A stretch of DNA of 64,000 nt, from the NCBI GenBank assembly GCA_029339505.1, contig JAQISU010000003.1, positions 16,447,501 to 16,511,500 of the forward strand. Direction: 5' to 3'. Below the pieces are notes generated by a model. The model had not been told where the DNA came from, did no database searches, and saw only the letters and a list, made by a program, of their open reading frames with translations. Every line of letters begins with the position of its first letter. Position 1 is the stretch's first letter. This document shows positions 25,286 to 35,940 of the stretch, piece after piece. Source of the DNA: Unio delphinus. Its lineage: Eukaryota; Mollusca; Bivalvia; Unionida; Unionidae. The position numbers and the translations under genes were made by a program.

Positions 25286-28200
25286 ATGGCGACAGACAGA
25301 CAGTTACTAAAGGAATTTAAATCCATTGGAAAAGACGAACTTGGGTACGAGGGAGACAAACTAACTGAATTTATGGAAAGAAGTTTGAAAGAACATAAGG
25401 AAGAAAAAGCTAGAGAACGAGAACAATTAGCCATGGAACGAGAGAATTAGAAACAGAAAGAAGTTGAACTAGCCCGACTACAGGCTGAGGAGAAGGCGAG
25501 AGAACGAGAACAATTAACCATGGAACGAGAGAAGGAGAAACAGAAAGAAGTTGAACTAGCCCGACTACAGGCTGAGGAGAAGGCGAGAGAACGAGAGCAT
25601 GAGTTAGCCATGGAGAGACTAAGGCTCGAAGCCGAGTTCAGGAGGGGTGAAGAATCGAACGTACGTCCGGACACCCCGAGTAGTCGCGTGGTAAACAGAC
25701 GACCCATACAGTTAACCATGCCGATGTTTAATGACAAGGATGAAATAATTGTCAACTTTTTGACGCAGTTTGAAAAGTTGGCCCTGGTTCACCAAATACC
25801 TAAGGACCAGTGGGCCATCAATATTTCAGCCTTTTTGCAGGGGGCGGCGAAAGATGTGTACCACAACATGACCCCAGCCGAGATAGACGATTATGACACT
25901 CTGAAGAAAGCTTTACTTCGCCACTATGAGTTGTCAGCGGAAACGTTCCGGAAACGTTTTAGGGAATCGTCAAAACGGGCTACCGAAACACACGCGCAAT
26001 TTCACAGTCGAGTGCGCGTGATTTTTTATAAATGGATAAAAATGTCTGGCACCGCGTTAACGTACGAAGGTATTCGCGAAGAGATTTTAAAGGAAGACGT
26101 ATTAAGTACCTACAGAAAAGATTTAATTGTGTTTTTGGCGGAGCGCGAATTCTCAACTTTGGATGAGATAAGCATAATGGCCGAGCGCTATGAAAGCGCG
26201 CATGCGCGTCCAACTACTTGGAATGGTAGGGACCGACCTGGAATCGGTGAGCTTAGAAAGACCACTGAGGTGGCACCCCATAGACGAAATGGTCAAAATG
26301 GTGGGAGGCCAGGGGCCGGAAATCCCAGCCAAGTACATTTCAGTGGGTCGGGAAAGACTCAAGGGGTAGATAGGGATACCTCGGGTAGAAGAGGTGAGCC
26401 AGTGTGTTATGGCTGTAATAAACCAGGCCATGTTGCCAAGGACTGTAGAAAGTATCGTCCGACAACGGTTAATTCGGTAACTCCGAATACTGTTAAGAAA
26501 GGGAAAACAGTGGAGTCTACGAATGTAGCGAGAGCTACGGTAAATGGTGAGGAAACCACGGTGCTGTATGACACCGGCTGTAGTTACCCGGCCTTGGTAG
26601 ATCGTAGATACTTCAAACCTGGAGATTATACAGGTGAGACGGTGGAAGTACAGTTTGCTAACAGGACGAAGGATTCGCTTCCGGTCGTTAGCATAGACCT
26701 TGATTCGCCATATGTAAAAGGGCGAATTCAAGCAGCGTGTTTGTCGGGACTGTCTCATGACGTAATATTAGGATGTAGGTATGTGTTGCCCCAACCTAAC
26801 CCTATGACGTGTAACCCTATAAATGTCGGGTCAGTGGAGACGAGGGCTATGAAGCGAAGGTCAGGGTTGAAGCCGCTAAGATCCGTGACTTCGCCCATAG
26901 ACATTTTGGTACCTGGTGAGTTAGAGAAGCTTCAAAAGGAAAATGTGTCTCTTGACAAGGTACGTAGGTACGCGACGGACGGGTCCGTACGGAAATTGCC
27001 AGACGGCGAGGCTAAGTTCGCAACAAAACGCGGTATTTTGTATCGGTACGCCAAGAAAGGGGTCGATACGTTTAAACAAGTTGTGGTACCCGTAGCGAAG
27101 CGCGACGAAGTGCTTAGGTTAGCACATGAGGGTCTTCTCGGAAGCCACATGGGCGTGGCGAAGACCAGAGATAGGTTGGTGAGGGAGTTTTATTGGCCAG
27201 GTGTGCATGGGGATGTGAGGAGGTTTTGTTTGTCATGTGACAAGTGTCAGCGAGTGGCACCGAAAACCTCCCACCGCCCAGTGCCACTAGGAACCACCCC
27301 ACTAATAGATGAACCTTTCTCGAGAGTGGCGATGGATTTAGTAGGTCCGATTAAGCCGGCGGCGGAAAGTGGAAATCGGTATATATTAACGGTCGTAGAT
27401 TACGCTACCCGGTACCCGGAGGCAGTGGCCTTGAAGAACATTGACTCAGTCACGGTGGCTGAGGCCTTGTTAGGGGTGTGGTCGAGAGTCGGAGTTCCAG
27501 ACGAGATACTGACCGACCAAGGGACACAGTTCGTGAGCCAGGTGATGGAAGAGGTAAATAGATTACTCTCCATTAGACATCTGACAACTACCCCGTACCA
27601 CCCGCAGTGTAATGTGTTGGTAGAACGTTTCAATGGGACATTGAAACAGGCTTTAAAGAAGCTATGTGAAGGTCGACCTAGGGATTGGGATCGATACCTT
27701 CCGGCGATACTGTTCGCGTATCGTGAAGTACCGCAGGCAAGTTTGGGGTTTTCACCTTTTGAATTAGTTTATAGGCGGACGGTAAGGGGGCCCATGGCTG
27801 TATTGAAACAGTTATGGACGGATGAGCAAGCATCCGAAGACGTGCGTACAACATACCAATATGTTGTCGACTTGCGTAACAAACTGGAAGAAGTTTGTAA
27901 ATTGGCTCAGGAAAATCTCTGCGACGCAAGGGGACGTCAAGCCAAGTATTACAACAAAAGGGCAAAGGAACGTCACTTTGAGGTGGGTGACAAGGTGTTG
28001 TTGTTGTTGCCATTGGAGCACAACAAGCTGCACGTCTCATGGAGGGGGCCATTTGTTGTAACAGAGAAGAAAGGTGGACAAAACTACCGTATCCGAGTAG
28101 GGGATAAGGATAAGTTGTTCCACGTAAATCTTTTGAAGCGGTACCGTGTGCGAGAACCACCCACGGAGTTCGTGGTGGCTACCGTCGTGACGGAAGAATC

Positions 28201-28975
28201 CGACGACAACGCAGGGCAGGCGGAAGTACTCCATAGTTGTCCGTTGACGAGGGAGGAAACCTACGTCGACGTCACACTTGACGTTACGTTAACGTCAGAC
28301 CAACGTAAAGAGGTGGAGTCGGTACTTCAAGAATATTCGAGCGTCTTAACAGAGAGACCGGGGAGGAGAGAGCTGAAGGAGTTCTCTTTGAAGCTGCTGG
28401 ACGAAAACCCAGTAAAGTTAAGACCATATCCGTTGCCGTACGCGAAGTTAGAAGCGGTCCGTAAGGAAGTTGAAACTATGTTAGACTTGGGTATTATCGA
28501 ACCAAGCGAGTCGGCGTATAGCTCTCCTGTTGTACTGGTCCAGAAGAAGGATGGGACACACAGATTTTGTGTCGACTACCGAAAGTTAAACCGAATTACA
28601 GAATTCCAGGTAGAACTTTTACCTGACCCTGAGTCTATTTTCGCAGGAGTAACCCATGCTAAATATTTTTCTAAGATCGATCTGTCCAAAGGATACTGGC
28701 AAATTCCAGTCCGTAGTGAAGACAGAGCAAAACTCGCCTTTGCAACTCCAGATGGGACTTACCAGTGGGTGGTCATGCCATTCGGGGTGCAGAATGCGCC
28801 CAGTGTCTTCACCCGTATGATGCGGAAATTCCTTGAACCATTGCGGGGAATGGGAGTTTCCAACTTCATGGACGATCTTCTATTAGCTACAGCTACATGG
28901 GAAGAACACATACTTTTGCTGAAAAACGTCTTAGAACGACTACGACAATTTTTAGTGCTATTGCGAGTCCATTGA
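25286..28975 (+). pseudogene. gag-pol polyprotein, copy A (stop in gag, RT truncated)
   Basis: The likely start is ATG 25286. After 54 codons an in-frame TAG (25448) interrupts a Glu/Lys-rich coiled coil, and the frame then stays open to 28975. Numbering from the ATG at 25520: gag matrix/capsid-like region 1-290; CCHC knuckle C296-C309; aspartic protease D351 in YDTGCSY; integrase zinc finger from H536; integrase core D606, D666, E702 (D-x59-D-x35-E); a basic C-terminal segment; reverse transcriptase with FMDD at 1116-1119. Integrase precedes RT. Soon after FMDD the frame ends, because the segment normally linking RT to RNase H is missing. Gag would assemble the particle, and pol would cleave, copy and insert the RNA genome. 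As it stands, full-length RT cannot be made. Confidence 0.9.
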
Positions 28976-29502
28976 CTGACTTGACTCGGAAGAAAGCGCC
29001 GACCAAAGTAGTATGGACAGACGCATGTGAACGCGCATTTCAGACGCTAAAAGACAGACTGACGTCAGACGCCATAGTTAAGTTACCTGACGTGACACGG
29101 GATTTTGTTTTGAGGACAGATGCTTGTGATAGAGGTTTAGGTGCAGTGTTACTGCAAGAACACGAGGGAAGCTTATTCCCAGTTGCGTATGGAAGTAGGA
29201 AACCGTCAAATGCGGAAATTAATTATTCAGTGTCGGAGAAAGAATGTTTGGCAATTATCTTTGGAATAACTAAGTTCCAACGGTATCTGTATGGTAGGAA
29301 GTTTACTTTGGAAACAGATCATCAACCACTGGCGTATTTGGCCCAGGCGAAATTAACTAACGGTCGATTAATGAGATGGTCACTGTTTCTACAACAGTAT
29401 CAGATTCTAGTGCGGTACATCAAAGGTGGGGATAATGTAGGAGCGGATTGTTTAAGTCGGTTAGGAATGGCTGAAGTGAATAGGTCACCTAAGGACATGT
29501 AA
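28935..29502 (+). pseudogene. RNase H region, copy A (out of frame with RT)
   Basis: The sequence downstream of the RT break, in another frame, begins at FSAIASPLTDL, the end of the RT connection region. It then gives RNase H with D in LRTDACDRGLG, E in SVSEKECLA and D in LETDHQPLAYL, and ends shortly after. The RT thumb and connection segment that normally precedes this (on the order of 150-200 bases) is absent. The same junction is found in copy B (53898 onward), so the loss happened before the copies were made. Confidence 0.85.
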
Positions 29503-29555
29503 CGGAAGCAGTATAGATCACCGAAAAATTTGGGAGAGTAAAAATACCGATTTTT

Positions 29556-29572
29556 CTCTTAGAAGGGGGTAA
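29556..29572 (+). other. polypurine tract
   Basis: CTTAGAAGGGGGTAA lies directly before the 3' LTR (29573), the expected site for priming plus-strand synthesis. Confidence 0.75.
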
Positions 29573-31304
29573 TGTCAAGTGCCAAATTTTCGTCAGTGAC
29601 ATCCCGTAATTAATTCGTAGGCTAGCCGACAATCAACTGTCTTGGAGTAGAGTTTGGAACGGAAAGAATGTTAGTTACCTCGGTCAGACTGTTACAATAA
29701 TTAGAGTGAAAACGGACTGAGTGTTTGACACGTTAAAATTATGTGATTCCTCACGCAGAGCTTTCAAAAATGATTGAGACAAATGATAAGGTGATATTTC
29801 GATCCTAAGTGGCATTTTTGGCATCTTGATAGACGGTTTTCATAAGGTCAGTAAGAATAGCATTTATTCCGATTGGGCGAATGTATAGGGAAGGGGGGTG
29901 TCAGACCCCAGAATCGGGGAAATATATACTTCGTATCAAACGAGGTTAGTCAGTCTAGGAAGACCTCTGCAAGAGAGGAAGTAGAAACTACATAGTCAAG
30001 ACTCCGAGCGTGCTTTGAAAGACAGACGTTCGTTAAAAATTGGGTTCCAGTTAAACTGAATGTGCAACGATTGTAAGACGCCAAAAACACAAGGTATTTA
30101 ACTCAAATTCACCTTTATCATGATGTAATGTATATGCTGTTTATCTTTGGCGTAGATGCATAATATATCGATACTACGATACAAATAGTTCAGTATTACA
30201 TTGATTTAATAACGTACTTTGATATGTTTCTTTGTTACAGATGCATGATGTGTTCATATTTTGTATGAATAGTCGGTTTTACAGTGATTTAATAATGTAT
30301 TTTGAATTCTGAATTAGCATTTTTTACCTTATATACTTAGGTAGGTAAATGGGTGATGTAGAAAACCCGCCGTGTACATTTATGATTGGAAAGTGTTACA
30401 TTAATTTGAATTTATCATATTAGTAAATATGGATTGTGTGTTATGATATATTGCCTCACTTTACGTAATGATTTACGGGAATATATGACTTTCCCGAATT
30501 CTGATGTCGATAATTAGCAGTATAGCTCTATTGATCTGAAGACCTGTATAGTATTTGTTAGCCGTATAAATGATAACACTGATAGTAAGATCTGATTTTT
30601 CGAACCTGGAAACGGACTTACTATCTCAACTCTGAAAGTAACGAGATACTTAGGGTGTTTTACCCTTTTCTTTTACAAGGAAAATAGTTTATTTTGGCAA
30701 GAGTGAGAATCAGCGAGAAGTCAAAGGAAAAGAGAAAAAAAGAAGTAAGAAGTCAGAGTGTGGAATTCCCGTTCGATCAAAGGGCAAGCTGAAGTCGGAC
30801 GCACGCAGGGAAAAGAAAGAAAAACCAGTCGACGAAAAAGGTCATTTTGAATCACCCAACAGTCCAATGTTAAATGAACATTCTATTCCTTGATGAAATT
30901 TACTCTCAGTATTAACGGCTAACTTCATTTATTTTTCATTAGTGTTTGGATTCTTATGAATGTATCCATTATTTTAAAGCTTCAGTTTATGTATTTTCTG
31001 AACTAAGTGTATTCAGAAAGAGAGAAATTGTAATTCACAGTGTCATTCTTTTCTTAATTGTATTTTTAATTAAATTCATATTTTATCTTTACGGGGGCTC
31101 GTGTATTGTCTTGTTCAAAGTACCATCTCAGATTTCTATAACCACTGACCGGGCAGATTACACCGTAGAGATCATCTTCTAGATAACGATAATTAGTGGG
31201 AGGCGGTCTTCAAGTGTTGTTTTCCAAGTTGCGCAATACCTCTGACCAGGCCTTGTGCAATATTGTACTAATAACACTTTGATAACCGGAGCGCCCACAT
31301 TACA
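29573..31304 (+). repeat. 3' LTR, copy A
   Basis: Matches 23080-24816 with scattered substitutions and short indels, including a shorter A-run near 30735 and changes in the last 35 bases (ATAACACTTT for ATGCCATTTT). Ends ATTACA and is followed by the target duplication TCCAT. Confidence 0.93.
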
Positions 31305-32168
31305 TCCATACGTTAGTCATTATACAAGTCTGAATATCATTATGTTATCAATAAGGTGGTCTTCATGTAAGTTTAAATATCATTAGGGTGTTCTAAAAGT
31401 TAGTCATTATTTCTATACGTTAGTCATTATACAAGTCTGAATATCATTAAGGTCGTCCATAAGATGTTCGTTTTACAAGTTTGAATATCATTAGGGTGTT
31501 TCATACGGTAGTCATTATACAACTTTTAATATCATTAGGGTGATCCATAAGGTGGTCGTTATACAACTTTTAATATCATTAAGGTGATCCATAAGGTGGT
31601 CGTTATACAAGTCTGAATATCATTCGGGTGATCCATAAGTTGGTCATTATACAACTTTGAATATCATTAGGGTGATCCGTAAGGTGGTCCTTATACAACT
31701 TTGACTATCATTAGGGTGATCCATAAGGTGGTCTTTATGTAACTTTGAATATCATTAGAGTGATCCATAAGGTGGTAGTTATGCAACTTTGAATATCTTT
31801 AGGGTGATCCATAAGGTTTGTCCTTATACAACTTTGAATATCATTAGGGTGATCCATAAGGTGGTCATTATACAACTTTGAATATCATTCGGGTGATCCA
31901 TAAGGTGGTCGTTATACAAGTTTGAATATCATTATGGTGATCCATAAGGTGGTCGTTATACAAGTTTGAATATCATTCGGGTCATCCATAAGGTGGTCGT
32001 TATACAAGTTTGAATATTATTAGGGTGATCCATAAGGTGGTCGTTATACAAGTTTGAATATCATTAGGGTGATCCATAAGGTGGCCATTATACAACTTTG
32101 AATATCATTAGGGTGATCCATAAGATGGTCATTATGCAGCTTTGAATATCATTGGGGTGATACATAAA
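31305..32168. repeat. 44-bp minisatellite, distal diverged part
   Basis: Continuation of the array beyond the retrotransposon. Units here are of another subfamily (GGGTGATCCATAAGGTGGTC, then TTATACAACTTTGAATATC) and more diverged than those at 20-23 kb. Diverged units at array edges are usual for arrays kept uniform by exchange. Confidence 0.9.
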
Positions 32169-32479
32169 GAACCAGTAATCAAGTATTTGATTTTACAGTA
32201 AGGAGGCGAATATCTAATTTTTCAACAGGAATTTTATTCCATGATACCCGATATTATTTTATTTGTTGTAAATTCAACGTGTTGCCGATTTTCAACTTGG
32301 GTTTTGTGTTCCTCGACCGTCCGCGTCATTGACCGACTGTAGCAGATGAAATGCTTTTTCTTAGTTTTTCAAAACTATACATGGATCACTTACTTAGTAA
32401 AGATAAACAAAAGTTTTCCGATCTCTGTATAATCGGGATTCAGATACAATTTCAATAAAGGTAATATTATTGTTTTCAA
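32169..32479. other. no gene recognised
   Basis: AT-rich sequence between the minisatellite and the LINE remnant. Confidence 0.5.
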
Positions 32480-32833
32480 TGAAAGCGCTGCTGACTACAA
32501 GGAAATACACAGACGCTGGTTCCTGGGATCTCATGTTGTATTAGAAACAGTATCGTGTATACATTTAGGCATCAATGCGTCAAAGTACAGCAAAACTGAT
32601 GCTATGATAAAGAAGCTAAAGACGAACTAGTAAGTTCCCTGTTCAGCTATTGTTGATATTGAAGTTATCGAGTATGACTTTAACTAACTCACAGAGAACA
32701 TTCTGTATGAAATTATCGCATTACCCCGCGCATTTTATGGTTGTAAAACCTTGTGCACCCTCAGCCCACGGCTCATACTTAACATTAGAGAGACGTCATC
32801 GTTTTTGCATTAAGCACATGCAAGGGGTATCTA
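32480..32833 (+). pseudogene. LINE-like ORF remnant, left part
   Basis: Decayed coding sequence in shifting frames. Recognisable pieces resemble the C-terminal part of non-LTR retrotransposon ORFs. The stretch before the Polinton (RHRFCIKHMQGVS) continues in the same frame at 47638 on the other side. A stop after about 50 codons (near 32626) and frame changes show it is dead. I cannot name the LINE family with confidence. Confidence 0.5.
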
Positions 32834-33126
32834 AGCAGCAGAAGGGGCGAATCAGACAACATTTTTAGACAAGTATTCACTGAAATCACGCTTAAAATCA
32901 ATGAAACCAATGACATCAGACCCAAAAGTCAATGACATCAGGTCTCAAATATGTGTGTGAATCATGGATTAGGTCCAAAAAAAAATTATGAAAAAATCAA
33001 TGAAATCAAAAACTTTTCAACTATTACATTTTTTGGGAAAAGGGACTACAACATCGTTGTCACTCACCCTCTCTGCTGCTATGGGTTAACCGAATATTTG
33101 ATCCAGTCCGATACGATATCGTGTTC
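32834..33126. repeat. Polinton left terminal inverted repeat
   Basis: Reverse complement of 47345-47637 over 293 bases. I see two mismatches by eye, at about 32842 and in GACATCAGG versus GACAGCAGG. The frame at 32951-33157 has a mirror-image twin in the other TIR and is not a gene. Confidence 0.95.
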
Positions 33127-33153
33127 CAGACCTTGTCTGGGGGACGAAAATCC

Positions 33154-34443
33154 TTAGGATTTCACAAACAGACTAATTTGTAAAACCTCCTCTTGTAAAT
33201 CAATCAGATTATTAGACTGGTCAGTGAGTTTGAAATTAATTCTGGTTAATGAATTATTATGACATCGCATATAGACTGGATTCACCGGGGACTCAATTAT
33301 TAAAAACCCTGGAGGAGCTGTTGGTGCAAATGAATACAAAATATATCCTTGCTGAGCTTGATTTGATCGTTCTAAATTTATTTGATAGCTTCCTTCGATC
33401 ACATCACATACTAAATTGAGCGCAATCACCGTTGAAATATTCACATTGAACGGAGCAATATGCCTGCCACCACCATCTGGGTCATTATTATGGGTCAGGA
33501 TTTTTATTTCCGGTGATGTTGCTTTTTTCCACGCATCATGAATTATTTTAAAACCAATATCGATGGCATCACTGAGAGATTTTTGTAGTTCTGGTACGTT
33601 ATATCCTGGTAGTTTGACTGTGGGTATATCCTTGACGGGGATGCCCTTGCCTCCTGCAAAAATTGTTTTTGTTGTAGGATTACTGTCACCTAATATCTCT
33701 TGAATAATTTGTGAATTAAATGTTTCCATGTCATTGATGATTTTGTTACATGTTTTTACGACACTGATAAATTCATCTCGGGTAAGAGAGCCGGATTTAA
33801 GGGGTATTAACAACAGTGAAAAATCATTATTCATTGCTGTGAAATTTTCAGCGATTTTAAGTTCGTTAACAAAAAGATATTTCCCTCCCTTATCTATAGT
33901 GCCAAGAGCAAAAAAGATGCTAGCAATACTGTAATCTATATAACTCTTTACTGGATTATCAGATTTTATCCTGTCTGTGATATAATCGGTTTTTTGAGGT
34001 TCTGGTAAATCAACGGTTTCCCCCTTTGGTGGTAATTCAGGCCATCCTAGTACGGTTCTTATTGAGCTTTGATAGATATCTACGACGTATTCTTCTGAGT
34101 TTATTTCAATGGCAGATGATAGTGTTGGTTCATGAACTGTTATAGCGATTTTTGACTCTACTCCAGTAATCGATTTTATTCTACGCGCGAATTCATTATT
34201 GATTTGTTCAATTTGATATGATCCGGTTGGTATGGAAACAACATTCCAGTCTGGGGTACCGTCGGGTTTATTCTTATTTGCAAATACCAGGGAATTATTC
34301 GGTTGTTGACCACCAAATGATTTTGACCTAATATTTGGCCAACTGTGGTATACTCGTAATTTTGCTAGCGCTATCTCCTTCACTGGGACCGGAGAGGGGA
34401 AATTCACACTGAATTCTGGATTCGTTGAGGTTATTGAGATCAT
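33154..34443 (-). CDS. putative virion spike or penton-like structural protein
   Basis: About 429 residues if translation begins at the ATG at 34443, which gives MISITSTNPEFSVNFPSP. The open frame extends to an ATG at 34521, but that start overlaps the upstream gene more deeply. The protein is mostly beta-strand-like with no membrane segment. The first 80 residues contain the pattern hydrophobic-strand, VYHSWPNI, and then SIPTGSYQIEQIN. I recognise this pattern as a recurring one in proteins encoded by Polinton-like elements of invertebrates, but I cannot assign a proven function. Position as the last gene before the TIR and the beta-rich C-terminus would fit a spike or vertex protein. That role is inference. 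Confidence 0.6.
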   Translation of the reverse strand: MISITSTNPEFSVNFPSPVPVKEIALAKLRVYHSWPNIRSKSFGGQQPNNSLVFANKNKPDGTPDWNVVSIPTGSYQIEQINNEFARRIKSITGVESKIAITVHEPTLSSAIEINSEEYVVDIYQSSIRTVLGWPELPPKGETVDLPEPQKTDYITDRIKSDNPVKSYIDYSIASIFFALGTIDKGGKYLFVNELKIAENFTAMNNDFSLLLIPLKSGSLTRDEFISVVKTCNKIINDMETFNSQIIQEILGDSNPTTKTIFAGGKGIPVKDIPTVKLPGYNVPELQKSLSDAIDIGFKIIHDAWKKATSPEIKILTHNNDPDGGGRHIAPFNVNISTVIALNLVCDVIEGSYQINLERSNQAQQGYILYSFAPTAPPGFLIIESPVNPVYMRCHNNSLTRINFKLTDQSNNLIDLQEEVLQISLFVKS

Positions 34444-34972
34444 GCTTGTTTGTACTGGTTTTGTGTTCTCCACTATTTGTTGAAGTAATTCCATCTGTGT
34501 TGTCATTGTTATTATACTCATGTTGTATTTCTAATTTTGACATCGCAGAATCATATATATCTACCATCGCTGAAAACTCACTCTCTGATATAATTGTATC
34601 ATCGAGCGATGACGATATCAATGAGGATAATTGCGAGTATGCAGTAGACACAACATGAAATTGAATTATGTAGTCTTGTAGTTTCCGTTGGCTGCATGAG
34701 GATATTTTTTTTGTGATTATTGAAATTATTCCAGCGATTGTTGTTGCCGCAGAAATGCAAATTGGAACAGCTATCGGGGCCATCATTGTCACTGAAGACA
34801 GTATAATACCAGCTCCGGTGATTACACCACTCACAGCGTACACAGTAACATCAATTGCGGTAATTCTCCTGCGATATTTTTTAATTTTCAATTCATACTC
34901 CTCAGACAAAGTTTTGAGTCTAGTTTGATACTCTCTGACCTGATCATAGCGATATTGCGATGATGAAATCAT
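34328..34972 (-). CDS. membrane protein with hydrophobic hairpin, unknown function
   Basis: 214 residues. Residues 1-40 are charged and coiled-coil-like. A long hydrophobic stretch at about 41-90 could form two membrane helices (GVITGAGIILSSVTMMAPI, then ICISAATTIAGIISII). The rest is Ser/Asn-rich. Its last 116 bases overlap the next gene in another frame (194 bases if that gene starts at 34521). The 29-base spacer before its ATG carries the AATTGAAAAC motif also found before 38855. A virion membrane or lysis-like protein is possible. I recognise no family. Confidence 0.6.
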   Translation of the reverse strand: MISSSQYRYDQVREYQTRLKTLSEEYELKIKKYRRRITAIDVTVYAVSGVITGAGIILSSVTMMAPIAVPICISAATTIAGIISIITKKISSCSQRKLQDYIIQFHVVSTAYSQLSSLISSSLDDTIISESEFSAMVDIYDSAMSKLEIQHEYNNNDNTDGITSTNSGEHKTSTNKHDLNNLNESRIQCEFPLSGPSEGDSASKITSIPQLAKY

Positions 34973-35001
34973 TTTTATTTTAAATACGCTAGCGTTTTCA
35001 A

Positions 35002-35334
35002 TTACGATTTACTTAAATCCGCTACGAATTCCACATACCACGTTGTTGAGACCCTAACCAAATGAGCATCAGTAGATGCGATTGTGAACTTTTCAGTTGT
35101 ATTCTTGTCGATGATCGTTGAAATCGTATTATTGAACCCGGATGAACTGGACGATGAAATCTTAAATTGAGACGATGGTGTTACTAGTGTTAATCGATAA
35201 ATACCCTTAACGGTTGCAGTGATATCTAATGTGTTGTTTTCAGGTGTCCACTCAAATGATCCGTGTTGGATCGTGTATACTACGTTAATGGTTTTCTCAT
35301 GAGGAATTTTTGTTTTTTCAATGATTGTTATCAT
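35002..35334 (-). CDS. small beta-rich protein, unknown
   Basis: 110 residues, almost all predicted strand by composition (FEWTPENNTLDITATVKGIY and onward), with a Ser-rich loop in the middle. No signal peptide or cysteine. The ATG overlaps the stop of the upstream gene as ATGA, so translation is probably coupled. A small jelly-roll or fibre-knob-like virion protein would fit its place beside a coiled-coil protein. This is inference from composition only. Confidence 0.6.
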   Translation of the reverse strand: MITIIEKTKIPHEKTINVVYTIQHGSFEWTPENNTLDITATVKGIYRLTLVTPSSQFKISSSSSSGFNNTISTIIDKNTTEKFTIASTDAHLVRVSTTWYVEFVADLSKS

Positions 35335-35939
35335 CCTCGAAAAATCACCTTTGACGGCTTCGATGAAGTTTTTCGTCTCATCGATGGATTTTTAATATCA
35401 GGGAGTTTTAGTTCAATTTTATCCAACTGGGTTCCAATAAATTTATCAATGATATTTCTACGAAATGCGGTAAACTGTTTTATGTATTCTTCGGTTTTAA
35501 ATTGAAGTGTTTTTAGTTCCAACAGAGAATCGCCGAGTTCAATTATTCTATCTGTAATAGACGAGAGGGGTACACCCGGTTTGAGTTTACCCTGATCGGA
35601 AAATAACGCAACTGTGTTCTCGATTGCATTTTGTTGTTTAACTAAAATATCATCCAGAGAGATATTACTGGTTTTCAATTTACCCTGATCGGAAAATAGC
35701 GCAACTGTGTTCTCGATTGCGTTTCGTTGTTTAACTAAAATATCATCCAGAGAAATATTACTAGATTTCAATTTACCCTGGCGATCTTGAAATACAACTA
35801 TTTCATTGGGTTCAACACTTTCTAAATTCAACGTCTCAGCTATTTCATCTTTAATTTTTTTTGTTATATCCTTGATAGAATCAGGGGTTGCAGTGTCATC
35901 GGGTTTGGGTTTCAAAGATCTCCCCCAAATATCAATCAT
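35331..35939 (-). CDS. coiled-coil protein with 31-residue repeats, fibre-like
   Basis: 202 residues. Two tandem 31-residue repeats (each NISLDDILVKQ then NAIENTVALFSDQGKL) occupy about residues 52-115, preceded by a partial unit. A helical segment and a basic C-terminus follow (RRKTSSKPSK). The repeats are visible in DNA as 93-base units at about 35590-35775. Overlap with the next gene is 4 bases (ATGA). The protease gene ends one base before its ATG. The layout, repeated shaft followed by a small beta protein, recalls virus fibres, but no family is recognised. Confidence 0.62.
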   Translation of the reverse strand: MIDIWGRSLKPKPDDTATPDSIKDITKKIKDEIAETLNLESVEPNEIVVFQDRQGKLKSSNISLDDILVKQRNAIENTVALFSDQGKLKTSNISLDDILVKQQNAIENTVALFSDQGKLKPGVPLSSITDRIIELGDSLLELKTLQFKTEEYIKQFTAFRRNIIDKFIGTQLDKIELKLPDIKNPSMRRKTSSKPSKVIFRG

Positions 35940-35940
35940 G

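Larger units (their letters stand above)
23080..31304 (+). mobile_element. Gmr1-like Ty3/gypsy LTR retrotransposon, copy A (complete structure)
   Basis: An 8225-base element with LTRs of 1737 and 1732 bases, a 5-base target duplication TCCAT (23075-23079 and 31305-31309), a primer-binding-site candidate, gag-pol and a polypurine tract. It is inserted in the 44-bp minisatellite. Pol domains run protease, integrase, reverse transcriptase, RNase H. That is the copia-like order described for Gmr1-type gypsy elements, not the usual gypsy order. The LTRs differ at roughly 1% of positions by eye, so the insertion is fairly young. A stop codon in gag and a deletion after the RT catalytic box make this copy defective. 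Confidence 0.92.

Noticed and set aside
26153..26758. 201-codon minus-strand frame repeated in all three retrotransposon copies
   Set aside because: It is antisense to gag-pol, with no domain. Repetition reflects the element copies.
32951..33157. A 68-codon frame with a near-identical partner at 47332-47520
   Set aside because: The two are mirror images because they lie in the terminal inverted repeats. They have no domain, and one runs antisense to the ATPase end.
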